NCBI GenBank assembly: GCA_905215335.1
Contig: CAJMPQ010000004.1
Span: forward strand, 1 to 64,000
Origin: an uncultured bacterium
GTDB lineage: Bacteria > Cyanobacteriota > Vampirovibrionia > Gastranaerophilales > Gastranaerophilaceae
Length of the DNA: 64,000 bases
Direction: 5' to 3'
The notes below the pieces were generated by a model. It saw only the letters and a program-made list of their open reading frames with translations, was not told the DNA's origin and made no database searches. Numbering within the stretch: the first letter of the stretch is position 1; every line of letters begins with the position of its first letter. Position numbers and translations under genes: made by a program. Below are positions 43,291-51,685 of the stretch, one piece after another.

Positions 43291-44691
43291 ATGGTTTCTG
43301 TACAAAAAATACTAACTAAAGCTGGTTCTGTAATTAATAAAGCAAAAGCTTTACCGGCACCAAAACAACCAAAAGCATTACTAGAATTTAATAAAAGCAC
43401 AAATGGTATTGCTCAATATAGGATAAAACCAGACATTACTATGCCTGTACGTCCTGAAACAATGCATGCAAAAAATCCAACTATTACTATTACTGGAAAC
43501 TCATTAAATGCAGAAGATGAATTACAACTCGCAGAATTAGGTAACGTTTCACTTCGTCTTGCCCAAAAATATAAAAACGCAGAAGCTTCTGCAACAAAAG
43601 AAATCAAAGAAATTTTTGAAGGTTTTGATGTGTCAGTAAGAGCAAAAGGTGCAAATTCAGTTTTCTCAAAACTAAAAAAAATGGCTATCAAAGGCAATAA
43701 AACAATTAAAACAGATGAAGACGCTAGACAAATTATCCAAGACGCAATTGGAGGAAGAATTCATTTAAAAGATTTAACAGCAAAAGATGTTGCCGATACA
43801 ATTAACTCCGTAAAAATAGACGGCAAAGCTCTTACTTCAACTGAAAAAGAACTTGTACAAAAACTCTTCAATAATGAAAAATTAACTGAAGTTGAAAGAA
43901 TTACAGCAGAAAGACTGGCAAAACCAATAAAATTTGCACTCGCTGAAAAACATTCCGAACCGGCTTTCCGAAAATTTATGCTATCAGGTATAAAAGATGC
44001 TCTAAATAGAAAAGTTACAACTTTTGAAAAACTAGAACAAGCTGGTATTAGAAAAGATATATTACAAGAATTAAAAACAAATCCAAACATAAAACCACTT
44101 CAATTAACTGAAATTAATAACTATAAAGGTGTAAATGGCATCGCATATTTTTCAGATAATCAAATTCGCCAATTTGAAAGATTACAACTTGCAACTGGTG
44201 AAAAAATGGATATTATTACTTGTTCAGAAAATATTGACTTAGCAAAATATGGTCTGGAAGGTCTTTCTAAATCTGCAAAAGACGCAATCAAACCTTCTGG
44301 ATACACAACCGGCCAAATCAATGTCAAACTAAGTGATGGCAGTCTCGCTGAAATTCAAGTTAGAGGCTCCGGACAATTTGGAGAATATGAACATTTCAAA
44401 TATGATTCAACTCAAGGTAAAAACACCTTAAGTAAAGTTCTGGATATGTATAAAGCAGCTGTAAAAAAATTAAAAGGAGAAGATGCAAAAGAATATGATG
44501 ATTATATAAGCAAATTCTATGATTATTACAGAGCTCCAGAATTGGGCTTACAAATGCCTCGACCAAAACTATCTAAACAATTTGACTCAATCTTATCTGA
44601 AGAAAGTATGAAAGAACTATACTATTTAGATAAAGCATATCAAGCAGAACAAATGAAAAATTTCGTACCACATATTGAATATGCAGCATAA
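43291..44691 (+). CDS. RelA/SpoT-type synthetase-domain protein with large insertion
   Basis: Encodes 466 residues with no signal peptide. Alarmone-synthetase motifs occur in order: R117-x-K-x3-S-V-x2-K-L (nucleotide-binding), D151-A-I-G-G-R (metal site), K-P-S-G-Y (334-338) and E354-I-Q-V-R-G with E-Y-E-H (365-368). The insertion of about 130 residues between the second and third motifs is not in RelA, SpoT or small alarmone synthetases, and the His after G-Y is Gln. No HD hydrolase, TGS or ACT domain is present. Product could be a pyrophosphorylated nucleotide or another modified target, as in toxin-type synthetases. The fold is well supported, the reaction is not. Confidence 0.75.
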   Translation: MVSVQKILTKAGSVINKAKALPAPKQPKALLEFNKSTNGIAQYRIKPDITMPVRPETMHAKNPTITITGNSLNAEDELQLAELGNVSLRLAQKYKNAEASATKEIKEIFEGFDVSVRAKGANSVFSKLKKMAIKGNKTIKTDEDARQIIQDAIGGRIHLKDLTAKDVADTINSVKIDGKALTSTEKELVQKLFNNEKLTEVERITAERLAKPIKFALAEKHSEPAFRKFMLSGIKDALNRKVTTFEKLEQAGIRKDILQELKTNPNIKPLQLTEINNYKGVNGIAYFSDNQIRQFERLQLATGEKMDIITCSENIDLAKYGLEGLSKSAKDAIKPSGYTTGQINVKLSDGSLAEIQVRGSGQFGEYEHFKYDSTQGKNTLSKVLDMYKAAVKKLKGEDAKEYDDYISKFYDYYRAPELGLQMPRPKLSKQFDSILSEESMKELYYLDKAYQAEQMKNFVPHIEYAA

Positions 44692-44718
44692 ATATGATAA
44701 TAATTAATCGAGGGAAAC

Positions 44719-45129
44719 ATGATAAAATTCAAGCCATTAAATAATACAAAAGTAATATATACATTGAAAGGTAAAACATCAGTGAATTTTGATAATCAAA
44801 TCAATAACTTACTAAACAAAGTTAAAAACAGAGCTGAATTTGAAATATCTGATAATAATTATTACAGAACTATCAACGAATATTTTCAAAATTCTGATAA
44901 AAAAATCAATTGCAGAGCAGTTTCATTAAGTATTAGCCAAGATGAAACTAACAAAGCCCAACATCTTATTGAAATCTCAATGCTACATCCAACAATGGCA
45001 ATTGAAAATAAACGTCCATTAGCTTACGGCGATAAAAAAGCTATCCTAAATTATTTAAATAAATTAAATGTAAAAGAGCTAATTGAAAACGATATAAAAC
45101 CAATGAGCGAAAGATTAAAAAACATATAA
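44719..45129 (+). CDS. Small protein paired with the RelA/SpoT-type gene
   Basis: Encodes 136 residues of no recognised family: mixed alpha/beta, Asn/Lys-rich, no signal peptide. GAGGGA lies ahead of the ATG. It lies 27 bases after the RelA/SpoT-type gene on the same strand, so co-expression is likely. Its position is where toxin-type alarmone synthetases carry their antitoxin, but nothing in its sequence proves that. It could equally be a chaperone or an unrelated protein. The dnaJ hairpin follows. Confidence 0.6.
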   Translation: MIKFKPLNNTKVIYTLKGKTSVNFDNQINNLLNKVKNRAEFEISDNNYYRTINEYFQNSDKKINCRAVSLSISQDETNKAQHLIEISMLHPTMAIENKRPLAYGDKKAILNYLNKLNVKELIENDIKPMSERLKNI

Positions 45130-45153
45130 TTAAGAAATAATTAAAAAAAACAA

Positions 45154-45194
45154 AAAATCTTCTATTTTATATTATCATTAAAATAGGAGATTTT
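45154..45194 (+). promoter_or_regulatory. Candidate RNA thermometer sequestering the dnaJ ribosome site
   Basis: AAAATCTTCTATTTTA (45154-45169) pairs fully, one T-G included, with TAAAATAGGAGATTTT (45179-45194) across a 9-base loop. The ribosome site AGGAGA (45185-45190) lies inside the right arm, 10 bases before the dnaJ ATG. An AT-rich stem of this kind is expected to melt on warming. It could also end transcription of the gene before, but the T-run is only four. Confidence 0.65.
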
Positions 45195-45200
45195 AATATT

Positions 45201-46253
45201 ATGAAATACAAAGATTATTACGAAACCCTTGGAGTAAAAAGAGAAGCTACTGAAGCTGAAATAAAATCAGCTTATAGAAAGCTGGCAAGAAAATATCACC
45301 CCGATGTAAACAAAACAAAAGAAGCTGAAGAAAAATTTAAAGAAATAAATGAAGCCTATGAAGTTTTAGGTGACAAACAAAAACGTCAAAGATATGATAG
45401 CTTAGGAGCAAATTGGCAAGGTGGGGCTGATTATACACCACCTCCAGGATTTGAAAACTTTAACTTTGGTGGCGGACAAGGTTACCAACAATTTAACTTC
45501 AATGGTCAAGATATGGGAGGTTTTTCAGACTTCTTTAGCTCATTATTTGGAGATATGATGGGCGCGGGTGCAGCTGGTGGCACTAGAGGCGGATTCTCAA
45601 ATTTTGACTTTGGAGATATTGGTTCAATGGGAGCTCAACAAGGCTACTCAAGACAAACAAGATCAAGAAGAACTTCTGCACCTAAAACAGAAGACCTTGA
45701 TGAAACAAAAACTTTAAATGTTACCGCTAAAGATTTATTTTCAGATGAACCTATAACTGTCAAATTCACTGACATGAGAAAATGTAATCAATGCCCTGGT
45801 GGCGGAGCTTATTGTAGTGCTTGTGGCGGTACCGGTATTATTAATGAAAACAAATCAATAAAAGTTAAACTACCAAAAGAAATCAAAGAAGGTCAAAAAA
45901 TAAGACTTAAAGGTGAAGGTAAAACTGATGCCTACGGACAAAAAGGAGATTTATACTTAATAATAACTCCTAAAGATTCTGAATATGAAATTAAAGGTTC
46001 TGACTTAACAAAAGATGTTGAAATAACCCCTCCGGAAGCTGTATTAGGTTGTCAAAAAGAAATCAAAACTCTCCACGGCAATATAGGGATAAAAATTCCA
46101 CCAATGACATCAACTGGAAAAATGTTAAGATTAAAAAATCTTGGTTTACCTAAAAAAGCTGGAGGATACGGAAACTTAAATGCAAAAATAAAAATAGTTT
46201 TACCTGAAAAACTAACTCAAAAACAAATCGATTTATATAAACAAATGATATAA
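45201..46253 (+). CDS. dnaJ: DnaJ-type co-chaperone with reduced zinc site
   Basis: Encodes 350 residues: a J domain (1-65, with H-P-D), a Gly/Phe-rich linker, then a shortened zinc region with two CxxC pairs (C-N-Q-C and C-S-A-C-G-G-T-G) instead of the usual four, and two C-terminal substrate-binding domains. It stimulates DnaK ATPase and delivers unfolded clients. It is intermediate between type A DnaJ and zinc-free CbpA. dnaK and grpE are not adjacent. The leader hairpin suggests temperature-controlled translation. Confidence 0.9.
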   Translation: MKYKDYYETLGVKREATEAEIKSAYRKLARKYHPDVNKTKEAEEKFKEINEAYEVLGDKQKRQRYDSLGANWQGGADYTPPPGFENFNFGGGQGYQQFNFNGQDMGGFSDFFSSLFGDMMGAGAAGGTRGGFSNFDFGDIGSMGAQQGYSRQTRSRRTSAPKTEDLDETKTLNVTAKDLFSDEPITVKFTDMRKCNQCPGGGAYCSACGGTGIINENKSIKVKLPKEIKEGQKIRLKGEGKTDAYGQKGDLYLIITPKDSEYEIKGSDLTKDVEITPPEAVLGCQKEIKTLHGNIGIKIPPMTSTGKMLRLKNLGLPKKAGGYGNLNAKIKIVLPEKLTQKQIDLYKQMI

Positions 46254-46267
46254 ACTTATCTGTTTTT

Positions 46268-46307
46268 AAATGCACTATAGGTAATGAACCTATAGTGCAT
46301 TTGTTTT
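46268..46307 (+). terminator. Strong terminator after dnaJ
   Basis: A perfect 15-bp stem (core TGCACTATAGG / CCTATAGTGCA) with a 5-base loop, followed by GTTTT. Confidence 0.9.
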
Positions 46308-46332
46308 AAACTTATTATTTCTTTAATTTATA

Positions 46333-46361
46333 TTTACTCTTATATTATTTTTAAATATACT
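46333..46361 (+). promoter_or_regulatory. Promoter of the 154-residue protein gene
   Basis: TTTACT (46333-46338), a 17-base spacer and TATACT (46356-46361), 22 bases before the ATG. Confidence 0.65.
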
Positions 46362-46382
46362 AAAAACATATTAGGAGGGGAT

Positions 46383-46847
46383 ATGTTAACAATTGACACT
46401 AGACGAGGTTTTACCAATACTGCTCAACAAATTCAAAATAAAAAACAAACTACATTCACTGCAACCCCATCTCAAATCATAGATAAACTTGAATTTGCTC
46501 AAATTTGCGCAGGTAAAAGACGTTATTTAACTAATCTCGCAGATTATTTTAATGAATATGAAACTAAGTTAAATCAAAAGAATAGATTACAAAATTCTTT
46601 TGATTACTTTTTAACAAAAGAAAATAATATTCCAAAAGAAATCGAAAAAACAAAAATAAAAACAGGATTTTTAAGTTGGAAGTCTTTTAAAAAATTTGAT
46701 AAAGAACTAAACGAACAAACATTCTCATGCGGTAGTGATTCGCATTGTAATTGCGGCAAAGGGAAATCATTAGCTGAATACACTGCAGAACTATTACAAC
46801 GTATTGGCGTAGATAAACCTGATAGAATAACACTAAAAAAACAATAA
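46383..46847 (+). CDS. Lineage-specific protein with Cys/His cluster
   Basis: Encodes 154 residues of no recognised family and no signal peptide. The N-terminus is Asn/Gln/Thr-rich with G-F-T-N-T and T-T-F-T-A (23-27), like other unknown proteins in the window. The middle is helical and Lys-rich. The C-terminal part has C-G-S-D-S-H-C-N-C-G-K-G-K, which could bind a metal. It has its own promoter and AGGAGGGG. It lies just before gcvT, but its stop is 48 bases away and co-transcription is open. Confidence 0.6.
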   Translation: MLTIDTRRGFTNTAQQIQNKKQTTFTATPSQIIDKLEFAQICAGKRRYLTNLADYFNEYETKLNQKNRLQNSFDYFLTKENNIPKEIEKTKIKTGFLSWKSFKKFDKELNEQTFSCGSDSHCNCGKGKSLAEYTAELLQRIGVDKPDRITLKKQ

Positions 46848-46894
46848 TTATTTAATATAATATAAAATTAAAAATATGAAGGGAATTCTTAATT

Positions 46895-47998
46895 ATGGTA
46901 AAAGAAACTTATTTGCATGACAAACACGTAAACCTTGGAGCTAAAATGGTTGATTTCGCAGGATGGCATATGCCTGTACAATATTCATCCATTATTGAAG
47001 AACATAAAACAGTAAGAGAAGCTGTAGGTCTATTTGATGTGTCGCATATGGGAGAAGTTTTTATTACAGGAAAAGATGCTACTGCATTTTTAAATAAGTT
47101 AGTTCCACAAGATATTAAGAATTTAGATTATGAAAAAGCCGTATATTGTCAATTACCAAACAAAAATGGAGGATTAATTGACGATTTAATCATATATAAA
47201 TTAGGTATCGAATCCTATTTAGTTATATGTAATGCTTCACGAATAGATGAAGACTTAAACTGGATAGTAAGAAATAAAAGAGGAATGAATGTAAAAATTG
47301 ATAACCAATCACATAACTACTCCTTACTGGCAATCCAAGGTCCTAGAGCAATTGACCTAATGAGAAAAATGGGTTATAACATTCCTAATCAAAAATCATT
47401 TACTATCAAACCTGCAATAATTGAAGGAATAAAATTATTAGCATCTCGTACCGGTTACACTGGTGAAGATGGTTTTGAACTACTAGTAGAAAACGAATAT
47501 TCTGAATTTTTATGGGACAAAATATTAGAAGAAGGTAAAGAATTTGGAATTAAACCAATTGGTCTTGGAGCTAGAGATACTCTAAGATTAGAAGCTGCAC
47601 TTCATTTATACGGAAATGATTTGGACGAAAATACTACTCCAATTGAAGCTGGGTTATCTTGGTCTGTTCCAAAAGATAAACAAGAAGAATATAATGGAAA
47701 AGAAATTATAATGAGCCAAGTTGCAAACGGTGCACCTAAAAAACTGGTTGGTTTAGTAATGCTTGATAGAAATATCGCAAGACATGGATATGAAGTATAT
47801 TACAATGGAGAAAAAGTTGGACACATAACTAGCGGATGTGTTTCACCTAGCACTGGTAAAAATATTGCATTAGCTTATGTAAAAAATATAAAAGAAATTT
47901 GCACAGGTTCAACTGTTCAAGTTATGATAAGAGAAAAACTACACGATGCAGAAATCGTAAAACGACCATTTATTGAAAAAAGAAATAAAGTAAGCTAA
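46895..47998 (+). CDS. gcvT: Glycine cleavage system T protein (aminomethyltransferase)
   Basis: Encodes 367 residues, full length. It transfers the aminomethyl carbon from the lipoylated H protein to tetrahydrofolate, giving methylene-THF and ammonia. Motifs: L-F-D-V-S-H-M-G-E-V near 48-57, the conserved Asp in N-K-N-G-G-L-I-D-D-L, and G-Y-T-G-E-D-G-F-E near 190. It heads gcvT-gcvH-gcvPA. No glycine riboswitch is visible in the short leader. Confidence 0.96.
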   Translation: MVKETYLHDKHVNLGAKMVDFAGWHMPVQYSSIIEEHKTVREAVGLFDVSHMGEVFITGKDATAFLNKLVPQDIKNLDYEKAVYCQLPNKNGGLIDDLIIYKLGIESYLVICNASRIDEDLNWIVRNKRGMNVKIDNQSHNYSLLAIQGPRAIDLMRKMGYNIPNQKSFTIKPAIIEGIKLLASRTGYTGEDGFELLVENEYSEFLWDKILEEGKEFGIKPIGLGARDTLRLEAALHLYGNDLDENTTPIEAGLSWSVPKDKQEEYNGKEIIMSQVANGAPKKLVGLVMLDRNIARHGYEVYYNGEKVGHITSGCVSPSTGKNIALAYVKNIKEICTGSTVQVMIREKLHDAEIVKRPFIEKRNKVS

Positions 47999-48038
47999 AA
48001 TTCAGAATATAAGCAGAGATGAAAAGGAGAAATATAAA

Positions 48039-48419
48039 ATGAGTTTTAAAGAAGATATGTTATGTTCAAAATCTCATGAATACGTAGTTGAACAAGATGG
48101 AAAATATATTATAGGTTTAACTGACTATGCTATAGAACAACTTGGAGATATTGTATTCTTAGAATTACCTTCAGTTGATGACGAATTTTCTAAAGGTGAC
48201 ACTTTTGCAAATATTGAATCTGTAAAAGCAGCGTCTGAAATTTATATGCCAATTAGCGGAAAAGTTATTGAAGTTAACGAAGCATTAATTGATTCTCCTG
48301 AAATGTTAAACGAAGATTCTTACGAAAATGGCTGGTTAATTAAAGTTGAATCAAACTCATTTGACCAAGATAAAGAAGAATTATTGTCATACACAGATTA
48401 TAAAGAAGAGTTAGAATAA
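48039..48419 (+). CDS. gcvH: Glycine cleavage system H protein
   Basis: Encodes 126 residues. The lipoyl-accepting Lys lies in E-S-V-K-A-A-S-E (about 62-69), with G-D-I-V-F-L-E-L-P and P-I-S-G-K-V around it. It carries the aminomethyl arm between P, T and L proteins. AAAGGAG precedes the ATG. It is 40 bases after gcvT and 4 bases before gcvPA. Confidence 0.96.
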   Translation: MSFKEDMLCSKSHEYVVEQDGKYIIGLTDYAIEQLGDIVFLELPSVDDEFSKGDTFANIESVKAASEIYMPISGKVIEVNEALIDSPEMLNEDSYENGWLIKVESNSFDQDKEELLSYTDYKEELE

Positions 48420-48423
48420 TAAT

Positions 48424-49668
48424 ATGAAAAACTTTTTAGTACACGATGAAAAAACTACCAAAGAAATGTGTAGCGATATTGGAATAAATTCTATTGAGGA
48501 TTTATTTAAGCAAATTCCAGAATCTGTTAGAATGAAAACTTTAAATTTACCTGACGGATTAAGCGAAATGGAAACTCAACGCAAAGTAAAAGCTTTAGCT
48601 AAAGAAAACAAAACTGATTATATAAGTTTCCTTGGCGGTGGAATTTATAACAAATTCATTCCAGCTTGTATTAGTCAAGTAGCAAACAGGTTTGAATTTA
48701 ATACAGCATACACTCCATATCAACCTGAAATTTCTCAAGGTACATTACAAGTAATGTACGAATTTCAAACAATGATTTGCAGATTAACAGGTATGGATGT
48801 AGCAAATGCTACTGTATATGATGCTGGAACTGCTTGTGCTGAAGCTATTTTAATGGCTTGTAGAATTGCAAAAAAATATAAAGTTTGTGTTTTAAATTCT
48901 ATCAATCCTGAGTATAAAAAAGTTATTGAAACTTATACCTATTCACAATCAATAGAAGTTGATTGGGTTGACGAGATTCCAAATGAAACAAACAACTATG
49001 CTTGTGTATTAGTTCAAACTCCAGACTATTACGGAGAAATTATTGAACCAAAGAAAGCTGAAGCTTTATTAGTTGTTTGTTGTGATCCTTCAACATTATC
49101 AATACTAAAACCACCATCCGAATATGGAGCAGATATTGTAGTTGGAGACATTCAAACTCTTGGAATTCCAATGAACTACGGTGGCCCAAGCGCTGGTTTT
49201 ATGGCTTGTAAAGAAAAACTTATGCGCCAATTACCAGGAAGACTTGCTGGAAGAACTGTTGATAAAGATGGAAATCAAGCTTTTTGTTTAACAATCCAAA
49301 CAAGAGAACAACATATTAAAAGAGAAAAAGCAACAAGCAATATTTGTTCAAACCAAGCTCTTATAGGACTTTGCGCAACATTATATTTATCAGTAATGGG
49401 CGAAAAAGGATTTAGACAAGCTAGTTATTTATCAGCTAAAAATGCTCATAATTTATCTAAAAAATTATCAGAAAAAGGCATTAAAACATTAAATAAAAAT
49501 TTCTTTAATGAATTTGTTATTGAAGTTAATAATTCTGATAAATTTTTAGAAAAATTAAAAGAAAATAATATTCTAGGTGGAATTAAAATTGATGATAAAA
49601 AACTACTTATTGCAACAACTGAAATGATTTCAGAAGAAGATATTAATAAATATATTTCAGCAATATAA
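48424..49668 (+). CDS. gcvPA: Glycine dehydrogenase subunit 1 (P protein, alpha chain)
   Basis: Encodes 414 residues of the split P protein, subunit 1. Signs: S-F-L-G-G-G-I-Y-N near 64-72, T-P-Y-Q-P-E-I-S-Q-G, D-A-G-T-A-C-A-E-A and N-Y-G-G-P-S-A-G-F. The split form needs subunit 2 (GcvPB), which holds the PLP lysine; no gcvPB follows here, and a terminator ends the operon. It is a little shorter than the usual 440-450 residues. Activity needs gcvPB elsewhere in the genome. Confidence 0.93.
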   Translation: MKNFLVHDEKTTKEMCSDIGINSIEDLFKQIPESVRMKTLNLPDGLSEMETQRKVKALAKENKTDYISFLGGGIYNKFIPACISQVANRFEFNTAYTPYQPEISQGTLQVMYEFQTMICRLTGMDVANATVYDAGTACAEAILMACRIAKKYKVCVLNSINPEYKKVIETYTYSQSIEVDWVDEIPNETNNYACVLVQTPDYYGEIIEPKKAEALLVVCCDPSTLSILKPPSEYGADIVVGDIQTLGIPMNYGGPSAGFMACKEKLMRQLPGRLAGRTVDKDGNQAFCLTIQTREQHIKREKATSNICSNQALIGLCATLYLSVMGEKGFRQASYLSAKNAHNLSKKLSEKGIKTLNKNFFNEFVIEVNNSDKFLEKLKENNILGGIKIDDKKLLIATTEMISEEDINKYISAI

Positions 49669-49694
49669 ATAATTATTATTTTTATATTAAAATT

Positions 49695-49724
49695 AGGCGA
49701 AAATGTTCACATTTTCGCCTTTTT
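49695..49724 (+). terminator. Terminator of the gcv operon
   Basis: Perfect 11-bp stem AGGCGAAAATG / CATTTTCGCCT with a 4-base loop and T-run. It overlaps the -35 region of the ftsH promoter. Confidence 0.9.
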
Positions 49725-49734
49725 AAGTTATAAT
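49706..49734 (+). promoter_or_regulatory. Promoter of ftsH
   Basis: TTCACA (49706-49711), a 17-base spacer and TATAAT (49729-49734), about 40 bases before the ftsH ATG. It overlaps the gcv terminator. Confidence 0.7.
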
Positions 49735-49774
49735 GACTGCAGAGAGTTTAATTTATTTTGAAAGGTTATTTTAT

Positions 49775-51685
49775 ATGAACAAAAGTCAATCAATGGGTAT
49801 GTATGTAATTCTTGCTATTGTTGTGCTTGTTTTTATTTCAACAATATTTATGACAGGACCATCAACAAATACTACAGAAATATCCTATTCTAATTTTTTA
49901 CAAAAATTAAGTAACAAAGAGTTTTCAAAAATAGAAAAATACGATGATATGATTATTGCTGTACCAAAAGAACAGCCTAATCAAAGTAAAACAACAGGAG
50001 ATAAAGAAGAAAAAAATACAGTATCTCCATTCTTAACTCCTGAAAATAAAAACGTACAAGCTCCACTTTATCAATACAAAGTTCAAATTCCTGTAAATGA
50101 TAATGAGCTTATGAATAAATTAAATGAATCTCAAGCAGATATTACAGTAAAAAAAGCTCCGGAAACAAACCAATTAGCTGGAAATATCGGAACATTTATA
50201 ATTATTTTATTCGCAGTAATTTCTCTTGGCTTAATGATTAAAGCTATTCAAGCCGGAGGTTCACAAGCAATGTCTTTTGGAAAAAGTAAAGCAAAAATGC
50301 TTCTTGATTCAAAAGTAAAAACAACATTCAAAGATGTTGCCGGTATTGATGAAGAGAAAAAAGAATTAGAAGAAATTGTTGACTTTTTGAAAAACGGCGA
50401 AAAATATATGAAATTGGGAGCAAAAATTCCAAAAGGTGTGCTACTTGTAGGTCCTCCAGGAACTGGTAAAACTCTTATGGCTAAAGCTGTAGCTGGTGAA
50501 GCTAGTGTTCCATTCTTCTCAATTTCAGGTTCTGACTTTGTAGAAATGTTCGTAGGTGTTGGTGCTAGTCGTGTTAGAGATTTATTTGAACAAGCTAAAA
50601 AACATCAACCTTGTATCATATTCATCGATGAAATTGATGCTGTAGGTCGTCAAAGAGGTGCTGGTCTAGGTGGCGGACACGACGAAAGAGAACAAACTCT
50701 TAACCAGTTACTTGTTGAAATGGACGGTTTTGATGTTAATACAAATATTATCGTAATTGCAGCTACAAACAGACCTGATATTTTAGATAATGCTCTTTTA
50801 AGACCTGGTAGATTTGATAGACAAATTTATATCAATGCTCCAGACGTGAAAGGTAGAGAACAAATTTTAGAAGTTCACGCTAAAAATAAAAAACTTGATA
50901 AAGATGTAGATTTAAAAATTCTAGCAAAAAGAACTCCAGGATTTACAGGTGCAGACTTGCAAAACTTATTAAATGAATCTGCTTTACTTGCAGCTAGAAA
51001 CGGAGAAGATAAAATTTCAATGAAAGATATTGATTGCTCTATTGACCGAGTAATAGCTGGTGTAGAAAAGAAAAGTAGAGTTCTAACAGATGAAGATAAA
51101 GAATTAACATCTTACCACGAAGTTGGTCACGCTCTAATTGATAAATTACTACCTGATGCTAATGAATTACACAAAGTTTCAATTATTCCAAGAGGTATGG
51201 CTTTAGGTGTAACTTGGACAAGACCAAAAGATGAAAAAGTTCACGTAAGCAAAGCTAAATTATTAGCAAAAATTGCAGTTTCACTTGGCGGACGTGCTGC
51301 CGAAGAAATCGTTTATGGTAAAGATAATGTAAGTACAGGCGCTTCTCAAGACTTAATCAACGTTACTGATATTGCTCGTAAAATGGTTACTGCTTGGGGT
51401 ATGTCTGATAAATTAGGTAATATGGCTTACGGTAAAAACCAAGAAAACGTATTCATGGGTAGAGATTTCGGTCACCAAAGAGATTACTCAGAACAAGTTG
51501 CTTATGAAATTGACCAAGAAATTAAACATATTGTAGATGAACGTTATGAACTTGCCAAAAGATTATTAACTGAAAACCGTGATATGTTAGAAGAAATTTC
51601 AAAAGAATTACTTGATAAAGAAACTATTGATGATAAAGAATTCGAACAAATTATGGACAGAGTTAGAAGTGGTAGACAAGCTTAA
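49775..51685 (+). CDS. ftsH: ATP-dependent zinc metalloprotease FtsH
   Basis: Encodes 636 residues from ATG 49775, which has GAAAGG ahead; an ATG-less upstream extension to 49733 is unlikely. Two membrane segments (about 7-25 and 130-150) flank a periplasmic region, then the AAA+ domain with G-P-P-G-T-G-K-T (near 226), the pore loop F-V-G-V-G-A-S-R, and the peptidase H-E-V-G-H (near 448). It degrades membrane and regulatory proteins. Its end overlaps the corrinoid-protein gene by 17 bases. Confidence 0.96.
   Translation: MNKSQSMGMYVILAIVVLVFISTIFMTGPSTNTTEISYSNFLQKLSNKEFSKIEKYDDMIIAVPKEQPNQSKTTGDKEEKNTVSPFLTPENKNVQAPLYQYKVQIPVNDNELMNKLNESQADITVKKAPETNQLAGNIGTFIIILFAVISLGLMIKAIQAGGSQAMSFGKSKAKMLLDSKVKTTFKDVAGIDEEKKELEEIVDFLKNGEKYMKLGAKIPKGVLLVGPPGTGKTLMAKAVAGEASVPFFSISGSDFVEMFVGVGASRVRDLFEQAKKHQPCIIFIDEIDAVGRQRGAGLGGGHDEREQTLNQLLVEMDGFDVNTNIIVIAATNRPDILDNALLRPGRFDRQIYINAPDVKGREQILEVHAKNKKLDKDVDLKILAKRTPGFTGADLQNLLNESALLAARNGEDKISMKDIDCSIDRVIAGVEKKSRVLTDEDKELTSYHEVGHALIDKLLPDANELHKVSIIPRGMALGVTWTRPKDEKVHVSKAKLLAKIAVSLGGRAAEEIVYGKDNVSTGASQDLINVTDIARKMVTAWGMSDKLGNMAYGKNQENVFMGRDFGHQRDYSEQVAYEIDQEIKHIVDERYELAKRLLTENRDMLEEISKELLDKETIDDKEFEQIMDRVRSGRQA

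Noticed and set aside
46848..46894. Glycine riboswitch before gcvT
   Set aside because: The gap is only 47 bases and lacks the aptamer sequence or room for it.
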